From positions 28,612,189 through 28,676,188 of the forward strand of contig CM037842.1 in the NCBI GenBank assembly GCA_021234535.1: DNA of 64,000 nucleotides, read 5' to 3'. The DNA comes from Stichopus chloronotus (lineage: Eukaryota > Echinodermata > Holothuroidea > Aspidochirotida > Stichopodidae). A program made the position numbers and the translations under genes. Positions 13,322 through 26,314 of the stretch are shown here, one piece after another; the stretch's first letter is position 1, and every line of letters begins with the position of its first letter. Under the pieces are notes generated by a model. That model was given only the letters and a program-made list of their open reading frames with translations. It did not search any database and had not been told where the DNA came from.

Positions 13322-13874
13322 CTGCTGTTAGATTCGATCCAGGCGACCCATACTAATTGTTTAGATCTTAAATTTCCAGTATCAGAACCGTCATAGCAGT
13401 TACCAATTACTGCTTCACTGATACTTGGAGCTACAAGGTCTCCTCCAAGAAATTTGCACGAAGAGAGAGCGTCGCTGTACTTGAGATATCTTCTTCGACA
13501 TGTGCACAAATCTTGTTGTTCTGAAGTTACATTTTCCCCGCAATCACTCCAATCGGTCACTGTAAAAGATTTACAAAGATTTGACATTTATGTAGTTACT
13601 AACGTATTGGACAGGAATGCAGCTTTCGTTGTAAGGATATATGAATTAGGTTTCACATCCACTGTTATAACCAGACTAGGTACTGTCAAGCTTAAATGGC
13701 CTTCATTTAGCTATCAACTATTATACAAATACCTCTGAAAGTTCGTAATGAACACCAGCTTCCGTCATTCCATCTATACACGAAGTGATTCCAAGAATCT
13801 GAAGTCCAAATTTTTGTTTCGTCTGTAAAAGACCTTCCATTCATGTGTACAAGCGTACTGTTCGCCAACATCGT
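13322..13874 (-). CDS. C-type-lectin-like multi-module protein, two internal exons (partial)
   Basis: Two minus-strand exons can be joined in one frame. The first is 13733-13874, after acceptor CTTCGATAG and before donor GTATTT. The second is 13322-13559, after acceptor TCTTTTACAG and before donor GTGAGA. The intron of about 173 bases is in phase 1 on both sides. The first exon reads a Trp-rich stretch (KIWTSDSWNHFVYRWNDGSW). The second starts with WSDCGENVTSEQQDLCTCRR, like the Cys-rich end of one C-type-lectin-like module. It continues with YSDALSSCKFLGGDLVAPS and WVAWIESNSR, like the start of the next module. This implies tandem modules, as in lectin-bearing receptors, with further exons not found. 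It is probably a different gene from the lectin at 16.4-20.1 kb. Family assignment rests on pattern only, so it is moderate. A shift of frame in the first exon gives a stop, which supports the frame chosen. Confidence 0.5.
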
Positions 13875-16431
13875 CTATCGAAGGAGTGTAAAGAAATTAA
13901 AACTTAAATTACGATACAAAATAAGATAACATTTTGTCAAATATATTAAAAGTCCCACTCTTCGCTAGTTTTGAAAGATCATTGAGTTCTTGGCCAGCTC
14001 ACTGAAACTCACCCAACCCTACCTTTTTTTCTTCTTCTTCCATCGCTAAACAAACAACCCTATAATTATCAGCACAGTTTGCAATTGAGAATCGCAAAAT
14101 TGGGTAAATACACCAAAGACAATTGCAACTTTTTCTTTTTGTTCATCAGAATACTTGATCTCTTTATCTTCCATTTTGCAACATCAAAAATATGTTTACG
14201 GTATGCAATGATTCCCACATATTTGACAATTCTTCCTCACTAGCAGCGACAATTCAAGTATCCTTCACTTTGAAATTTGAATTGAATGACGTCGCTACGA
14301 TAGCCACGGCTTGATATGTAAAAGTCTGATAAACGTATTATTGAATTAAGTTTAGCTTTCTAGACGAAGGTTCACGAAGTAAAGAACGCCATGAGAGCCG
14401 TGAATGTTACATAGATTGGTGATCTGTCAATGCATGTTCCTGTGTATCTAGTATACTCGAAAATATCCCCCCTTCCCTCTTTTTTGTTCTTCTCCTTAGT
14501 GTTGCTGTGTAGGAAGAAGAATGGTAACTTGTTAACCAAAATGTTTTTAGAGTTTTACTTTCCTGTTTGATTGTAACATGAATTTCTAATTAATTCAATG
14601 AGTCCATAACAGTTTCATTAATGAGTTATTAGGAAAGATTTACACAGAGCTTCAATCAAAAAAAAAAAAAGATTGAATTGAAGGATGAGGATGACAAAAA
14701 TATACGTTATTTTTATGACAAAATAAGGAATGAAATGTTTACAACTTGCCGTATTTTGCCAGGACCACAGAGGAGGCGACCAATGGTCATTCTCGAACAT
14801 CAAATGCACTGTCGACGGGACAAGATGTTACATTATTCCCATGAACTGAGGAAAAGATCATGGAAGCCACTGACATTATTCCTTTTACAGATTTTACTTA
14901 TTTAACAAATTGTGTTTACATGGCACCGTTAATGAAATTCAGTGTTTGTTTTTTTAATTTTTATTGTATGTTTGAGATGATCTCTTTCATTTTAACGAAT
15001 TTCGGCAACCTGATGCCGCTAAAACGTCCATTCACACCTGGTTTTGAAATAGCATTAGGTGCATATATCTTTGCATATTCCACGTTTTGGTGACGTATTG
15101 ACAAAAACACACAGCAGCTGTACCTGTTTGACAGAGATCGGAGTTCAACATGATGTTTTTTAATATGTCAGTAATGTATATGTTACATCGGAATAGCTTC
15201 AAGACATTGATAGCAATGTTCTAACGTACCAAATAGACAAAATATACCATAAATTTAGACAAATGTTGAAGACGAACAAAATTTAAAATGTGCGCAATCT
15301 AGTTATTTACTTACACCCTATCGTGACCTTATTTTTTTTTCTCAGACGACATTCATTGCTGTTTGCTCCTTCACAGATAAAAAAGCTCTTTCACACTTTT
15401 CTGAAATTTTCCTGAATTGCTATGAAAAGGATTCGCGCACCATCAATATTTTTAAAAGACGTTTGAAATCTCTCCTGATAACAACAAAAAGTAACTGGTT
15501 AATTAAAAAATAATAAGAAAGTAACTGTTATTTTGAAATTGATTGCTCGTGACATTCTTAAAAATAGATCCAACGTACTAGATGCAACTAAGGATCTTAC
15601 AAGAAATGAATAAATCAAAACTGTTGCAACCATCGCATTGTCGTTGAATCAACGAATAAAGTTGTTAGAACAGGATTCATTGTAACTGTTGACCCTCAGA
15701 GGAAATCATAAAGTATGACCAACAATCTAGAACAGTCTGACATTGATAGCATAGTTCGACATTTTCTTCCTACTTCGTGATCATAATACTACAAGACTTC
15801 AACTTTCAATTTGAAGGCTCCTGATTCCCACGAAGTATAGTTTGCCCGGTAAGGTAAATGTGTACTGGTGAAATAGGTAATTAAAGGTTTTTCAGAGTGA
15901 CCAAAAAAAAAAAACTTAAAATCGTTTGTTATCGATTGTGAGAAATAAGGAAAAATTACAGGGAAAATTAAAGGGTTTCCTTTCGAAAGTATTCATGACT
16001 AGTGACAAAAATAGAAATGCTTTTTCCTAAGTTTGTGATTTTTTAAGTTGAGGTTATGGATGACTAACAGGAAATATGCCTTTCAAAGGCGTCAACGTGA
16101 CATAAAGAAAACAAAATTAAAAAAGTTTTAATTATTGTTAAGTCAATCAGTTGCAATAATAAACAACAGCAGTATCTTTTCCTCAAAACCTTTTGAACAC
16201 GATGAGTAACGAAATATGCATCATTTGGATTTTTTAGGAACTGTGTGAGCAAAGTATTCTTGAGCAAAGAATAAGGGTTTTTTATAAGTGAGAAACTTAT
16301 ATCTGGACGAAACTTCCCTCTCCGTCTTATTTGGACTAATCGATAATCATTCTGTGTCCATAAGTATTGGAATAGAGAATATCTTTTTGCAAAAACAAAA
16401 GCTCAGTGTTCCACTTTAGATAACTTGTAGT
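13875..16431. other. Intergenic or intronic AT-rich stretch
   Basis: No exon with both good splice sites and a recognisable domain was found on either strand. The hydrophobic minus-strand frame at 14618-14809 comes from T-rich sequence and is not called. A-runs occur near 14660 and 15903. Confidence 0.4.
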
Positions 16432-16436
16432 TTATT
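16431..16436 (-). terminator. AATAAA overlapping the lectin stop codon
   Basis: The TAA stop of the lectin frame (16432-16434) lies inside an AATAAA hexamer on the minus strand. It could act as the polyadenylation signal and give a very short 3' UTR, or it may be coincidence with the true signal further on. No second perfect AATAAA was seen in the next 100 bases or so. Confidence 0.3.
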
Positions 16437-19400
16437 TTCCAAGCATAAGAAGGGAAAAAATGGTGTCTCCAAAAGCTTTGAAAACATCCAAACCTTCATA
16501 TTCGCAAATGTATCCAATTGATCGGAAGCATGGCAGGTCTATCCATCCTGTAGAGTGTTGCATGATATAACAACCACTTTTAGAGTCAAAGCTGCTTTTC
16601 GTTGTCATAATGAAGTTATGATAGCTAATCGAAGCGCCATCATCCCAATAAAGGGATTGACTAAGATTTACAGGTTCGTATGCATCATCTATGAACTTTG
16701 TAGACAGGAGAATACCGCTAAGACCGATCCAGTATTGTTGGTTAAACTTCGTGAAATTTTGAAGAAACAACTTCTCTTGTTCGTCATCAATAATAACAAG
16801 ATGGGAAGAGTTCCCTTCACATGTGATACGAGCTTCTCCGTGATTGGCTGGCTTGTTGTTGGTCACCTCCATGTAACACGATCCATTGAAGTATGCACCA
16901 AAGTTTGGTGGACATTCTGCAAGAGAATTAAGAGTCCTAATGGATTGCTGTGGATAATAATATACTGCTTTTGCGTTTTAAAGTGCTGCATATGTTTTGT
17001 TTGTAGTGTGGTTGTTATTGAAACAAGCCTTATAAACAGTCTTAAATGCAATGTGTCATAGCACACATTATACATGTGTTCTGACGAACTTAAATCATCT
17101 GTACCGTACTTATTTGTGATTCATTTTGCAGTGCACGGAGAAGGTATCACAGAAGGCATCGTTTGCTAGACCTGCTTTGACTTCATATTGTTTTCAACAT
17201 GCAGACTTGCTAAACAGTAATAATATTAAAGTCACATAACCTTCTATTGCATGGCCATCAGCATATTATACCGTTATAATTATAAATTAAACTACATTAT
17301 ACAAACTATACTGGAAAGTACGATTATTAATTAACGATATCCTACAAACGGTGCCAAAGTCCATTTTCATCCATCCTCAAATTATATTTAGCCAGTGTGA
17401 CCACTTTGTCACGTTCTCCATTTGACACATGAGTAATCGGTTACAAGATATACAGTCCTTTCACTCAATCATTTCTTTCTTATCTTACCAGAGTAAGTCC
17501 ATGATCACCGCATCTCTCAGACATTAAAATTACGACTTTAAATCTTTCCTTTTTTTCTTTTTTTTTTTGTGGCATTGCAACATCTACATTCTCTAAATCA
17601 ACTGTACTCATTTTCATTACACTATTCCCATTTTGTTTTGATCACAATGAAATGGTTTTAATTGCATCTTGAATGGGACAGAGTAGAAAATACATTTTAC
17701 GAATGTTTGTAGATATTTCTCTGTTACTATTATATAGTTCCCGTTTTCCTGATTTAAAACGTTTTCCTCTTACCCGGCTGTTCTAGGGGCTTCGGTGTTG
17801 TTTTCCGTTGCCCCGTTGACACAGGTGGGATGCATGCGAATGTTCCTTTCATGTACCCTGACAAGGCTTCACAAAAATGGCAGCTCATAACAGCTGTTGG
17901 AATAAAAACGTCAATCTTTTTTTCTTTTAATAAAAGACAACAGAATCGTCACATTAATCGAAAGCTTCAGAATTTATGTTAATCTCCGAATTTTAGGTAC
18001 TGTGCCAGTTCACTGGGAATAGATAAAGTTGTCACTGTTAGTTGACCTGTATACGCAAGCAACGTACTTATGTAGTACATGGAACTACAAAGTACAAATA
18101 AGGTGATACTCACAGACCTACGTCACAGAAATTTAGAAAAGTTCTGGCTTCATTTAGAAGTCTCAAAGTGAACTCTGAATAACAATCCTCCAGAATTGTT
18201 CTTGTACTTATTACCATTCATCAGATAGCAAATCTCAAATCTGGTGAAAATGCAAAATCGATGACGCCTACATATTGTCTGTTAAAATACTTATTGTCTG
18301 AGTGTCACATTGGTAAAACAATATTTTCAAAGAAAATGATACTTGCTTCCAAAATAAAATCTTGCACATACCAAAATCTCAAATGTCTTTAAATTAATAA
18401 TTAAGTAAACAAAGGATTACGTAAGTCATATCATATAAGTCCCTCCCTTGACGAGAACGTTAGTCATATCATATAAGTCCCTCGACACCTTGACGTCTCA
18501 GATATGCATATCTGGCTTGTTTTCACATGATTTAATTGCAAAACAAAAAATTGTAAAATGATTAATGTTTGATGGACTTTGATATTACTGTTTTGAACGC
18601 TATTAATGATGAAATTCGGTCAATACTTCGTAATATACATAAAGCAACGTGATACAATACTTGTTGTGTGATAGTAACATTGTCACATCTCTATTCAAAG
18701 AGCTTGTTTACTTGACCTGTGAGGCAGGAGTGCATTGATGCATTGATTGCTGTCAGAGGATGTCTTTCTTTGCTCTTCGGGATAAGAATTGATTATCATG
18801 CAGCTTAATTACTATCGTTAACATATTGATGAATTAATTCATATCTATTCACTATAGAAGGCAGTTAAGAGACAAATGACATGTTTGTGATCTTGCTTTG
18901 GGTGAGTGTGTGTGTTTATGTGTGTGGTGAGTATTGTCATATTGCACAGCATATGATAAATGGCAGAAGAAAACATGCAGACTCGCGAGTAGGAAGGTGT
19001 AATCCTTGACATGGAGAACACTGGGAGACTGCGAAATATAGATAAACTTATATGTAAACTTATATATAAAGCTGTTTACAAAAGCTTTCATTAAATATGC
19101 TACATTGGTTCTAAATGTCAGTTGAGCAAAGTTTGGGGTCCCAAGATCTCTTAAGAGTTTATTGCATTAACTTACTTCAATAATAGCTGGACTCCCCACC
19201 AGTCTCATTTATAAATACAACAATAGAGAATGATGGCGAGATAACCTTTAACAAGCATAATAAACATATTCAATTACTCTCTCGAGTAAAGTAAGCAGTT
19301 ATGGCAGTGTTGGAACTAATGATCTTTCCTGGACAATAAAAATGTAACATCATGTAACCCATTAGTTCTTTTTGCAGCATTAGTGAAATGAAACCATGAT

Positions 19401-20105
19401 CTAGAAGTTGGTAATATTTTACCAATATTTTTATAATTTTATATTTTTATTTACTAATACCAATATTTTGGTGTGACCATGAAACGACCAGAGTGAATCT
19501 TCATTTTTCAAGTAATTGATGTCAATCTATTTAGCAGACTCACTTTTCTTTCAAACGAACTACATTAATGAATCCAAGTGACTACGTGGTAAATGTTATG
19601 ATTCTGTATCACGGTTAGTGTAATGATACTGTTTATGTATGAAGTAGTTGCAGAGTCTACAGAATCCAAACAAAGTCCTATAGAGATTGCCGTCCACAAC
19701 ATTTGAACTTTACTTCTGTTGTATACAAAATGGTCCGTGGAAAAAAACGAAATATGTACAAATGAATCGTAATGTTTTAAAGAAATGTAGGCAAACGAAA
19801 CAAAATCTGAAGCACATAAAATGACCCCTGTATTAACCCGTATTTCATAACAGAGGAAAATAAAGGCCTCGCTAACTAGAAATAACTTTTTGTTACAACC
19901 CCTCCACTCAGTTACATTTTATAATTCAGTACCACCACTTATATTGTGATGACTTATTGTCAAACATTTTCACGTGAGCATAAGATCGCATAGTTTAGAT
20001 ACACACTTGGAAATACAAATTTCTGCATAAAGTAAAAATAAAATAGGGAAGAGACTTACCGTAAAATATCACAAAGACAAATCTTTTGAAAAGCCTTGAC
20101 ACCAT
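16432..20105 (-). CDS. Secreted single-domain C-type lectin, three exons
   Basis: Minus-strand gene with coding exons 20060-20105, 17774-17857 and 16432-16916. Both introns are phase 1, with donors GTAAGT and GTAAGA and pyrimidine-rich acceptors ending in CAG. The predicted product is 204 residues. Residues 1-35 start with basic residues and a hydrophobic run (FVFVIFY), like a secretion signal. Residues 36-43 form a Pro-rich linker. Residues 45-181 are a long-form C-type lectin domain with six cysteines at 45, 57, 76, 159, 173 and 181, the WIGL core at 106-109 and WID before the fifth cysteine. Possible N-glycosylation sites are at 79, 97 and 127. The classic EPN or QPD sugar-binding triplet is not in its usual place, so calcium-dependent sugar binding is doubtful. 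A 23-residue tail follows the last cysteine. Such proteins act outside the cell in recognition or matrix roles; the ligand here is unknown. Exon joining is inferred from sequence, not transcripts. Confidence 0.72.
18424..18483. repeat. Short direct repeat (22 bp, twice)
   Basis: The 22-base word starting AGTCATATCATATAAG occurs perfectly at 18424-18445 and 18462-18483, offset by 38 bases. It lies inside the first intron of the predicted lectin gene. It is probably a local replication duplication. Confidence 0.8.
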
Positions 20106-20239
20106 CTTTTTTGTTTCCAGATCAACATGTATAATTAAGGTGATTTTTCAGTAAAAGTTGGACATCTAGATCTAGAAACATCTAGAAACGGTAAATTACA
20201 ACTATTGACAAGAAATTTTGTTATGTAAAACGTTTTGAT

Positions 20240-20247
20240 CTTATATA
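20240..20247 (-). promoter_or_regulatory. TATA-like box upstream of the lectin gene
   Basis: The minus strand reads TATATAAG about 135 bases upstream of the predicted lectin start codon at 20105. A transcription start some 30 bases downstream would give a 5' leader of about 100 bases, a normal arrangement. In AT-rich DNA such a match is not rare, so it is only suggestive. Confidence 0.35.
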
Positions 20248-20274
20248 CCATCTTACACAGCTGTAACGTAGATT

Positions 20275-22800
20275 GTGTTCAATCACTGTTTCTGTGACAA
20301 CGCTTTGTATTTTAACAAGCGAAAAGACAAAAGGCAAACGAAGAGAAACACACGCGCATGTCCATTACTTCTACGTCAGATTGATACAGTAACTACTACA
20401 TTTGCAACATCTGAAGTCATCATCATTCATTCTGTTTTGGTCATTGTCAACCGCAACTTTTACGTAAGTAAAGGGATAAAACATATACAAAATATGTCAG
20501 CGAAAAGTTTGTATCAATTCAGAAATGACAGTCAAATATTTTTGTTCGAGTTACTTCTTTTCAATTGCAACAAATCCCTCCTCGGAAAATTAACGCGAAT
20601 ACACTGAGAACAATCCATTAGGCTGTTGACAGATCACCTATAGAACCCACACTGCCTTGACAACATGCGACAGTGCTTTTGGAGAAACTGAATAAATTAA
20701 TAAAACAATACACAAGAAGATACCAAAGCGATATAAATAGGACTTAAGTGTTTGATGAAAGGTGTAATGTGATTGACAACACCGAGGTCTTTGTTACGTC
20801 CAGTGCAGTGTAGCTGAAGAGACACTGACACTTTGACACAAATATGTTTGTACAAAAGGCATTTTCAGTTATCTTCTTGCTTCTACACATTTATATGTAA
20901 TAGAAATTTTTGCTGATTTCGTCCACTGCGCTCTTCAGATTGCTGCGTAATGCATATGGAAGATTATAACAAGCAATTGCTAATGGTTTTGTTTTTTTTT
21001 TCTTTTTTCCTGTGGTCGAGTATATTGACACAGGACAATAACTTTTAGCTAACTGAAAATGACCACCAATAGACTGATTGATGGACTTATTGTCATCTTC
21101 CTAGGTGTCCTTTTACGATTACAAAATCTGGTTCTCGGGCTTAAATTTGGAAGGTTCAAAAGCAAAAGTGCAAAAAAAAAAAAGCATTTGGTATGGTCCG
21201 AGCCAGTTTGTATTAAATATGTTGTCATTCTACAATAATAGGCTATATGAAATTATCATATTAAAGGCAAGTTTAAATCTTCTGCTAAGTCTTATATCTT
21301 ACTGTGTCATATCAGCATTAGACCTTTTAGAAAAATGATACAACAATTGTAAGGAACACGGTCCGATTGTTCCCCAAGATATGCATGTGCAGGGAAGTTG
21401 AGAAAGACTGGACTCCTTCTTTATAGAACTATAATGTTATTTATGGGACGTTCCAAATTAATGTTTAATTATTGTGACCTTACAAGGAAACGATCATCGA
21501 AATTTGTTTTCATGTATCTTACCGAAAGATTTCAGCCATGTAGATTTTATTGGTTAAACAGCTTTCCAAGAACATTAACTTGGACAAGAACACACCATCA
21601 GTGGCCTTTTTAAATCTGTATATTCTCTTAACTTTCTTTCAAACTAATTAAAAATCACACAAAAAGCTATAGAGAATAAATAGGTGATAATTCTTTCCTC
21701 CAACGTTAGTTTTTATACATCTCTCTCTTTCTATTACTTAAATCTGCTTTTTCGCTGCATATTGTTATTCTTCCTCTGCAATCACAAGTCTTCCTAACTA
21801 CACAAAATGTAGATGACCGGATCGAAGTTAATGCTAGAGATGAAAGCTTTACACAATGCAATACTGAATTGACACGGTTTGAAGTAAAGTGATTTCATTT
21901 ATATCTACCCTCCATTGAGAGCGGCAGAGAAAGATTATGTATTGAAGGGATATGTCAATCGATTATGTGAAGTAATGGCCATTTGGTAAAGTAAAAACCA
22001 ACATCTTTCACGGTCTTCCTTTGTCAGAAATTTCGACTCTATATTATTCAAGTCCTGTCATTTTTTTATTTTAACATTTATTGATGTTTAATTGCTGATT
22101 AGCTGCAGAATGATTCTACACTCAGAGCTATATACTCATCGATGACTGCCCTACATGTCCATTGCAAGTCCCGATATCAAGTCCAGTCGAATTTCAGCTA
22201 GGAGATTGACGAGAGGAGAGTTTGGAGTCAAGTATCACTCGAAAATGTCAACCAATCAGAGTATACGAAACCCGTCTCTATGCACACAGCTTATCCAATT
22301 ATATTACTATCACATGAATATGATTCAGAGAGAGTTACTACATAATTCATGGCGCTTCGATGATTCTGCACAGGCTCTGCATCTCTTTGTGTGAACGGAC
22401 GTGGGGGATAAAAATGACGGATAAGTTGATAATTTCTTGTTCTTTGTCTCTGCTTTTTCTTGTTATAGACTTGTTGTTTTTTTTTTTTTTTCAATCTGGT
22501 AACAGAGATAAGGAAGTCTTTATTGAACATCCCTACAAACAGTGGTCAGTTCCACGTCGGTTTTAAGACGGCATCTACGTCGGTCCGATGTCCTCTGTGT
22601 CACTCTTAGCAAGGACGTTAATCGACGACGCCAAAGACGTTCATATATATAGATATACAGCTCGAAATTTCCCTTATCAAACAACAAATCTTAAAGAGGG
22701 ACATTGATATTGATATTCTGAAAAAAAAAAAAGACAACGGCTAACCAGCGGACGCTATCTGCATCCTTATTCAACAGAAAACACGCACTTTAGGGACTCT
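20275..22800. other. Non-coding stretch
   Basis: Open frames here are short and lack recognisable domains or paired splice sites. T-runs occur near 20990 and 22476, and an A-run near 22720. No RNA gene is recognised. Nothing else is seen. Confidence 0.4.
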
Positions 22801-23073
22801 TTTGATTTCATCTGAAAATGTAATTATTTGTCATGTATTCTAGAAGGTAGAGATATATTAAAACTCTGCTTACGTCAATTAGATCGTTAGGCGACAGTTA
22901 CCGCATAGATTCTAACTTGAAATGTGTAAAACCTGATGATGACGTCATTAAAAGTTTGAAGCACCATTTAGCTTGATACACTGTCAGGTAACAATCCTCT
23001 TGACGTAAGCACATTTTAAATAAATCTCTACCTTCTAGAATACATGAACAATAATTATTCTGAGATGAAATCA
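22801..23073. mobile_element. Palindromic MITE-like element
   Basis: Two arms of about 95 bases face each other: 22801-22897 and, inverted, 22981-23073. Both read outside-in TTGATTTCATCT, then a conserved ATTCTAGAAGGTAGAGAT, then TTACGTCAA, then GACAG, with a spacer of about 80 bases. There is no room for a transposase, so this is the form of a non-autonomous foldback or MITE. The inner sequence ATTCTAGAAGGTAGAG with the following TACGTCAA block is also present in every unit of the large satellite arrays at 26.3 and 49.2 kb, which ties the satellite to this element. Target-site duplications are not clear. Confidence 0.7.
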
Positions 23074-23109
23074 ATAATCTATGTAGGTAAATAAAAGTTG
23101 AAATACATT

Positions 23110-26100
23110 TTTACCTTCTAGAATATTCTATTTCATGAATGTTAAATTATTATGACTTATACTGCAACAACTGCTAGCCCAGTGAAATGAAATTCTTGAA
23201 AGGAGTCTTTAAAAACTTAGAGCAGGTAGTTCATATCGACAAATAGAAAAACTGAAAGAGGCTACCGAAAATGCATCTCCTTTTCCTTTTCAGAGTGAAA
23301 CTTAATTAAGCATTGAGTCAGCTATTTTTATCACCTTAGAAAACTCCAATTTAGGATAGGTCTATTTCACTGAATGCCAAAAAATCATGTTTTTCTTGTT
23401 CGTTTTATTGTCTTATAATAAAGTTGCTTTCGCCGACGTTGTCGCCCAAATTAAATGTATCTTACTTTGATATTCTCCATTATTTAGCTATTTTGAAGCA
23501 TTGCATATGATGTAGAAGTAGAAAAGCTGATCCGGACTTAGGCATAGACCAGATAGATAATGTGGTCATTGCGTACACCGAAATTGGTCCCACAAAATTA
23601 CATTTTTTTTTTAAAAACAAGGGGTAGTTAGAAAGGAAGTCTATGGAGTTCATCCAAGTCCCTTCGTGAGTTGCGCCAGTGTAGTTTTATGAGAATTTCA
23701 GTCAACCAGCTGACCTCCAAGTATTAGTTTGAGTGCAGGGTCTTCCCAAAGGTAACTCCGTCAATACTTGCAGGATGTGAGTTTCTCTTTACAAAAAGAA
23801 ATTACCAATGAACCAGGTGAAAGAAAAGAGAACCATACAACCGAGCAAACGTTTCTCTTCGAGTACGTTCCATCGGTTCTGAGCCTACAAGAAAAATTGC
23901 AATATATGCCTGTGTTATAGCACGTACGTACCAATTCACACATAGACACATCATGCACAGAAATCACTATTTACTAATAAAGACTAGTGAAAATCTTCAA
24001 AACAATCAAGCTATTTTCAATCACTGTTCACTGTATACTTCAGGGTGTTACTGAATGAATGCAGAAAGTCAACCAAATAATGGGACGTTTCGAGGGGACC
24101 CCTTACAATGAATGACTGCGTCAAACTAAAGAAAGAAATCTCACTTATTTCTGCTTGTACCTTTTGGGAGCTAAAACAACTTGCAATTCTTCGATCACAT
24201 ATCTATTACGTAATGTTCAGTGAAGGCTATCGGAATTTCCAAACACAGTAAGCACTAAAAGATAATTCCTGAAAGGGTTCATTGTTGACTTCTTTTGTCT
24301 TCTTATTTTTGTGATCGACCGTATTCATACTCATCCTCTAAAAGATTGGCTAAATCTAAAGCAGTGTGTTCAGGTACGGTTACTACTTGTAGGAGCGTAA
24401 TGATAATGTAGTAATTTGCAGTAACCAAAGAAACCGTCGGATTCTTCTCTATGGTTGAGACCAATACTATTACATAAACACAATTTTCATTTTCATCTAG
24501 TAGTGTGTAAATAGTTTGCACTTTGTTTTCACTGAGCCTGAGTTCTAGGTTCTTCTTTTTTTCTCTTTTTTTGTGCCGTTTCTACTTAAAAAGTACCTAT
24601 TTCATGAAATGGCTGAGAGAATATGAAAAACGTTATCAGTTTAAATCGAACTGTGCTAGTGCAAGTGCATACATTCGGAGAATCTTTTAAAAAACTGCCA
24701 TCATAAAAAGTTGTGATGCTATTGGGGAAAGCATATGCTAATTTAAATTTCAGCAACATTATCCAAATGCCAAACTGCAGATGTGAATAGCAGAATTGTA
24801 CCTTTTCCTTCACGAAGAAAAGATAAGTAAAACATAGTTTGCTCAATAGTCGGTTTTGCCACAATAGTGTTGACTCCGAAATTTCATTCCAACAAATTCT
24901 CTAACCAATCAGAATGCTACGATAGAAGAAATTGATGGCGCAAGTCGAATACGTAATAGCAAAAAGGACTAAAAACTATAATGATAATCACAGGCTTCCG
25001 TAGGTCCATACCAAGAAGAACACGCCTCATTGGGTCACGTGTTCAGTGAACTATGGGCTGCACACATGCCGGTCACAAAGAGTCCTTTCAACCCTCTGGC
25101 CGAGTTGCATGGATTCACCTCACGCCACCTAGTACGCTTCTGGTCGACCTTTGACCGACCCTCCTCGTATCCTTCCGGTTTCTTTTACGATGTCAAAGGA
25201 GACATGGCACGGGATCCTAGGCCGCAAAAAGTACCATACCACCACCGGACTATTGTAGCCCGGATATGCCTGGACCCTAGCATAACCCACCCCCCCCCAC
25301 CTTATAGCGCATGGCCAACACGTCTCCTAGGCAATTAAAAGTTTGAATTAATACTTAATGATACCATGACAGAATTTTCTTACAAATAAAAAGGAAAGTG
25401 TTGTTGAGTAGAGTTCGAACCAATGATCATGAGTTCACAGGACGACAGCCTTAACAACTGGGACATCACACCAAACACAAAAGTTTGGTGTCAAGATGTA
25501 AGATTAAAGCACTACTGATGCAAGGCTCAAGTCCATAAATTCTTGAGTACGTAATCACACACACACAAGAAAAAAAAAAAAATCAGTTCTCAGTTCCCTT
25601 GTCATATTAAATCTTGTGAAAAGAAAGGCAATGATTTATTGAGAGTTTACTACGGTTACTGCTACATTCAAAAGACAATAACTTTACTTACTTATCTGGT
25701 TGGAATACAGCTTGGTTTCCAGAATGTAAGTCCTTGGGCAAGTAGGCTCGGAAAGAAAAAGGAAAATGAACAGGAGTCGTTGATGTGAACCTTCTGGAAG
25801 GTATTATTAATACATTCCGGTCGCTCGGCTCATTGAGTTAGGACTAATAATAGGGACCAGAACAAAACACATGTGGTAAAGGATCTCAAATTACTCATTT
25901 GCATATCAAAACGTGACAGACATAGTCGAATACTTGTTACACACCAAGACGTACCAACAATAACACAAGTACCAAAACTTGACAACAAAAAGACTACATA
26001 ACTCTCTAACTTCAAACCAGCAAGACTAGAATAGCTCCAAAATTAAGAGTGAATATTCACTCCAAAAGGGGCAAGGATGATCACTATCTCATTTCATTCT

Positions 26101-26272
26101 TGTAAATTTAGAGTAAATGTTCAGTCTTAATCTTGGAGAGGTTCTCAATCTCACTCGTTGGGATTTAGAGAGCAACTCAGTTCATTGCGTTACTTTTAAC
26201 TTTACATATATATATACAAATGACATAAAAACCATTCATGCTACGCATACCTAAATTGATGTCTTTCTTCGA
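23110..26272 (+). repeat. Left arm of a 3-kb inverted repeat
   Basis: This block matches the reverse complement of 42050-45112 over nearly its whole length, with many substitutions and small indels. Anchor points include the SINE core (25050-25280 against 43030-43280), a shared peptide-like frame at 24303-24521 against 43741-43920, and the outer end near 23120 against 45105. The frames in the two arms are broken differently, so no gene is called. The outer end lies some 40 bases from the MITE-like element, and the inner end abuts a 15-bp triplication and the satellite array. Confidence 0.85.
25000..25475 (-). mobile_element. tRNA-derived SINE, left copy
   Basis: Minus-strand copy of the SINE described at 42791-43290. 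The B-box-like GGTTCGAACTC is at 25411-25421. The A box has decayed (TGTCCCAGTTG). The GC-richer body with ACTCGGCCAGAGGG and CGGAAGGATACGAGGAGG words is well kept. The plus-strand open frame 25030-25338 lies wholly inside this element and is not a gene. The copy sits in the left arm of the inverted repeat, so it was most likely duplicated with the arm rather than inserted separately. Confidence 0.6.
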
Positions 26273-26305
26273 TTCGTCTTTCTTCGATTCGCCTTTCTTC
26301 GATTA
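26261..26305 (+). repeat. 15-bp tandem triplication at the arm-satellite junction
   Basis: GTCTTTCTTCGATTC is present twice in tandem at 26261-26290, with a third copy differing at two positions at 26291-26305. The opposite inverted arm holds only one related piece near 42050. The triplication therefore marks the exact inner junction between the left arm and the satellite array. Confidence 0.8.
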
Positions 26306-26314
26306 ATCTATTTA

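Noticed and set aside
14618..14809. Possible membrane-protein exon on the minus strand
   Set aside because: The hydrophobic run comes from A/T-rich sequence, and the frame lacks a good acceptor and donor.
16555..17061. 168-residue plus-strand open frame, the longest in its area
   Set aside because: It is the antisense of the lectin exon 16432-16916. The minus strand has the six-cysteine lectin pattern and splice sites, and the plus strand has no domain.
24303..24521. Frame with a hydrophobic segment and acidic end, partly kept in the opposite arm at 43741-43920
   Set aside because: The two arms share frame only in patches with a shift between them, and no splice sites or domain support a gene.
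25030..25338. 102-residue frame matching a 99-residue frame at 43004-43303
   Set aside because: Both are translations of the SINE body in the two inverted arms; similarity reflects the repeat, not a gene family.
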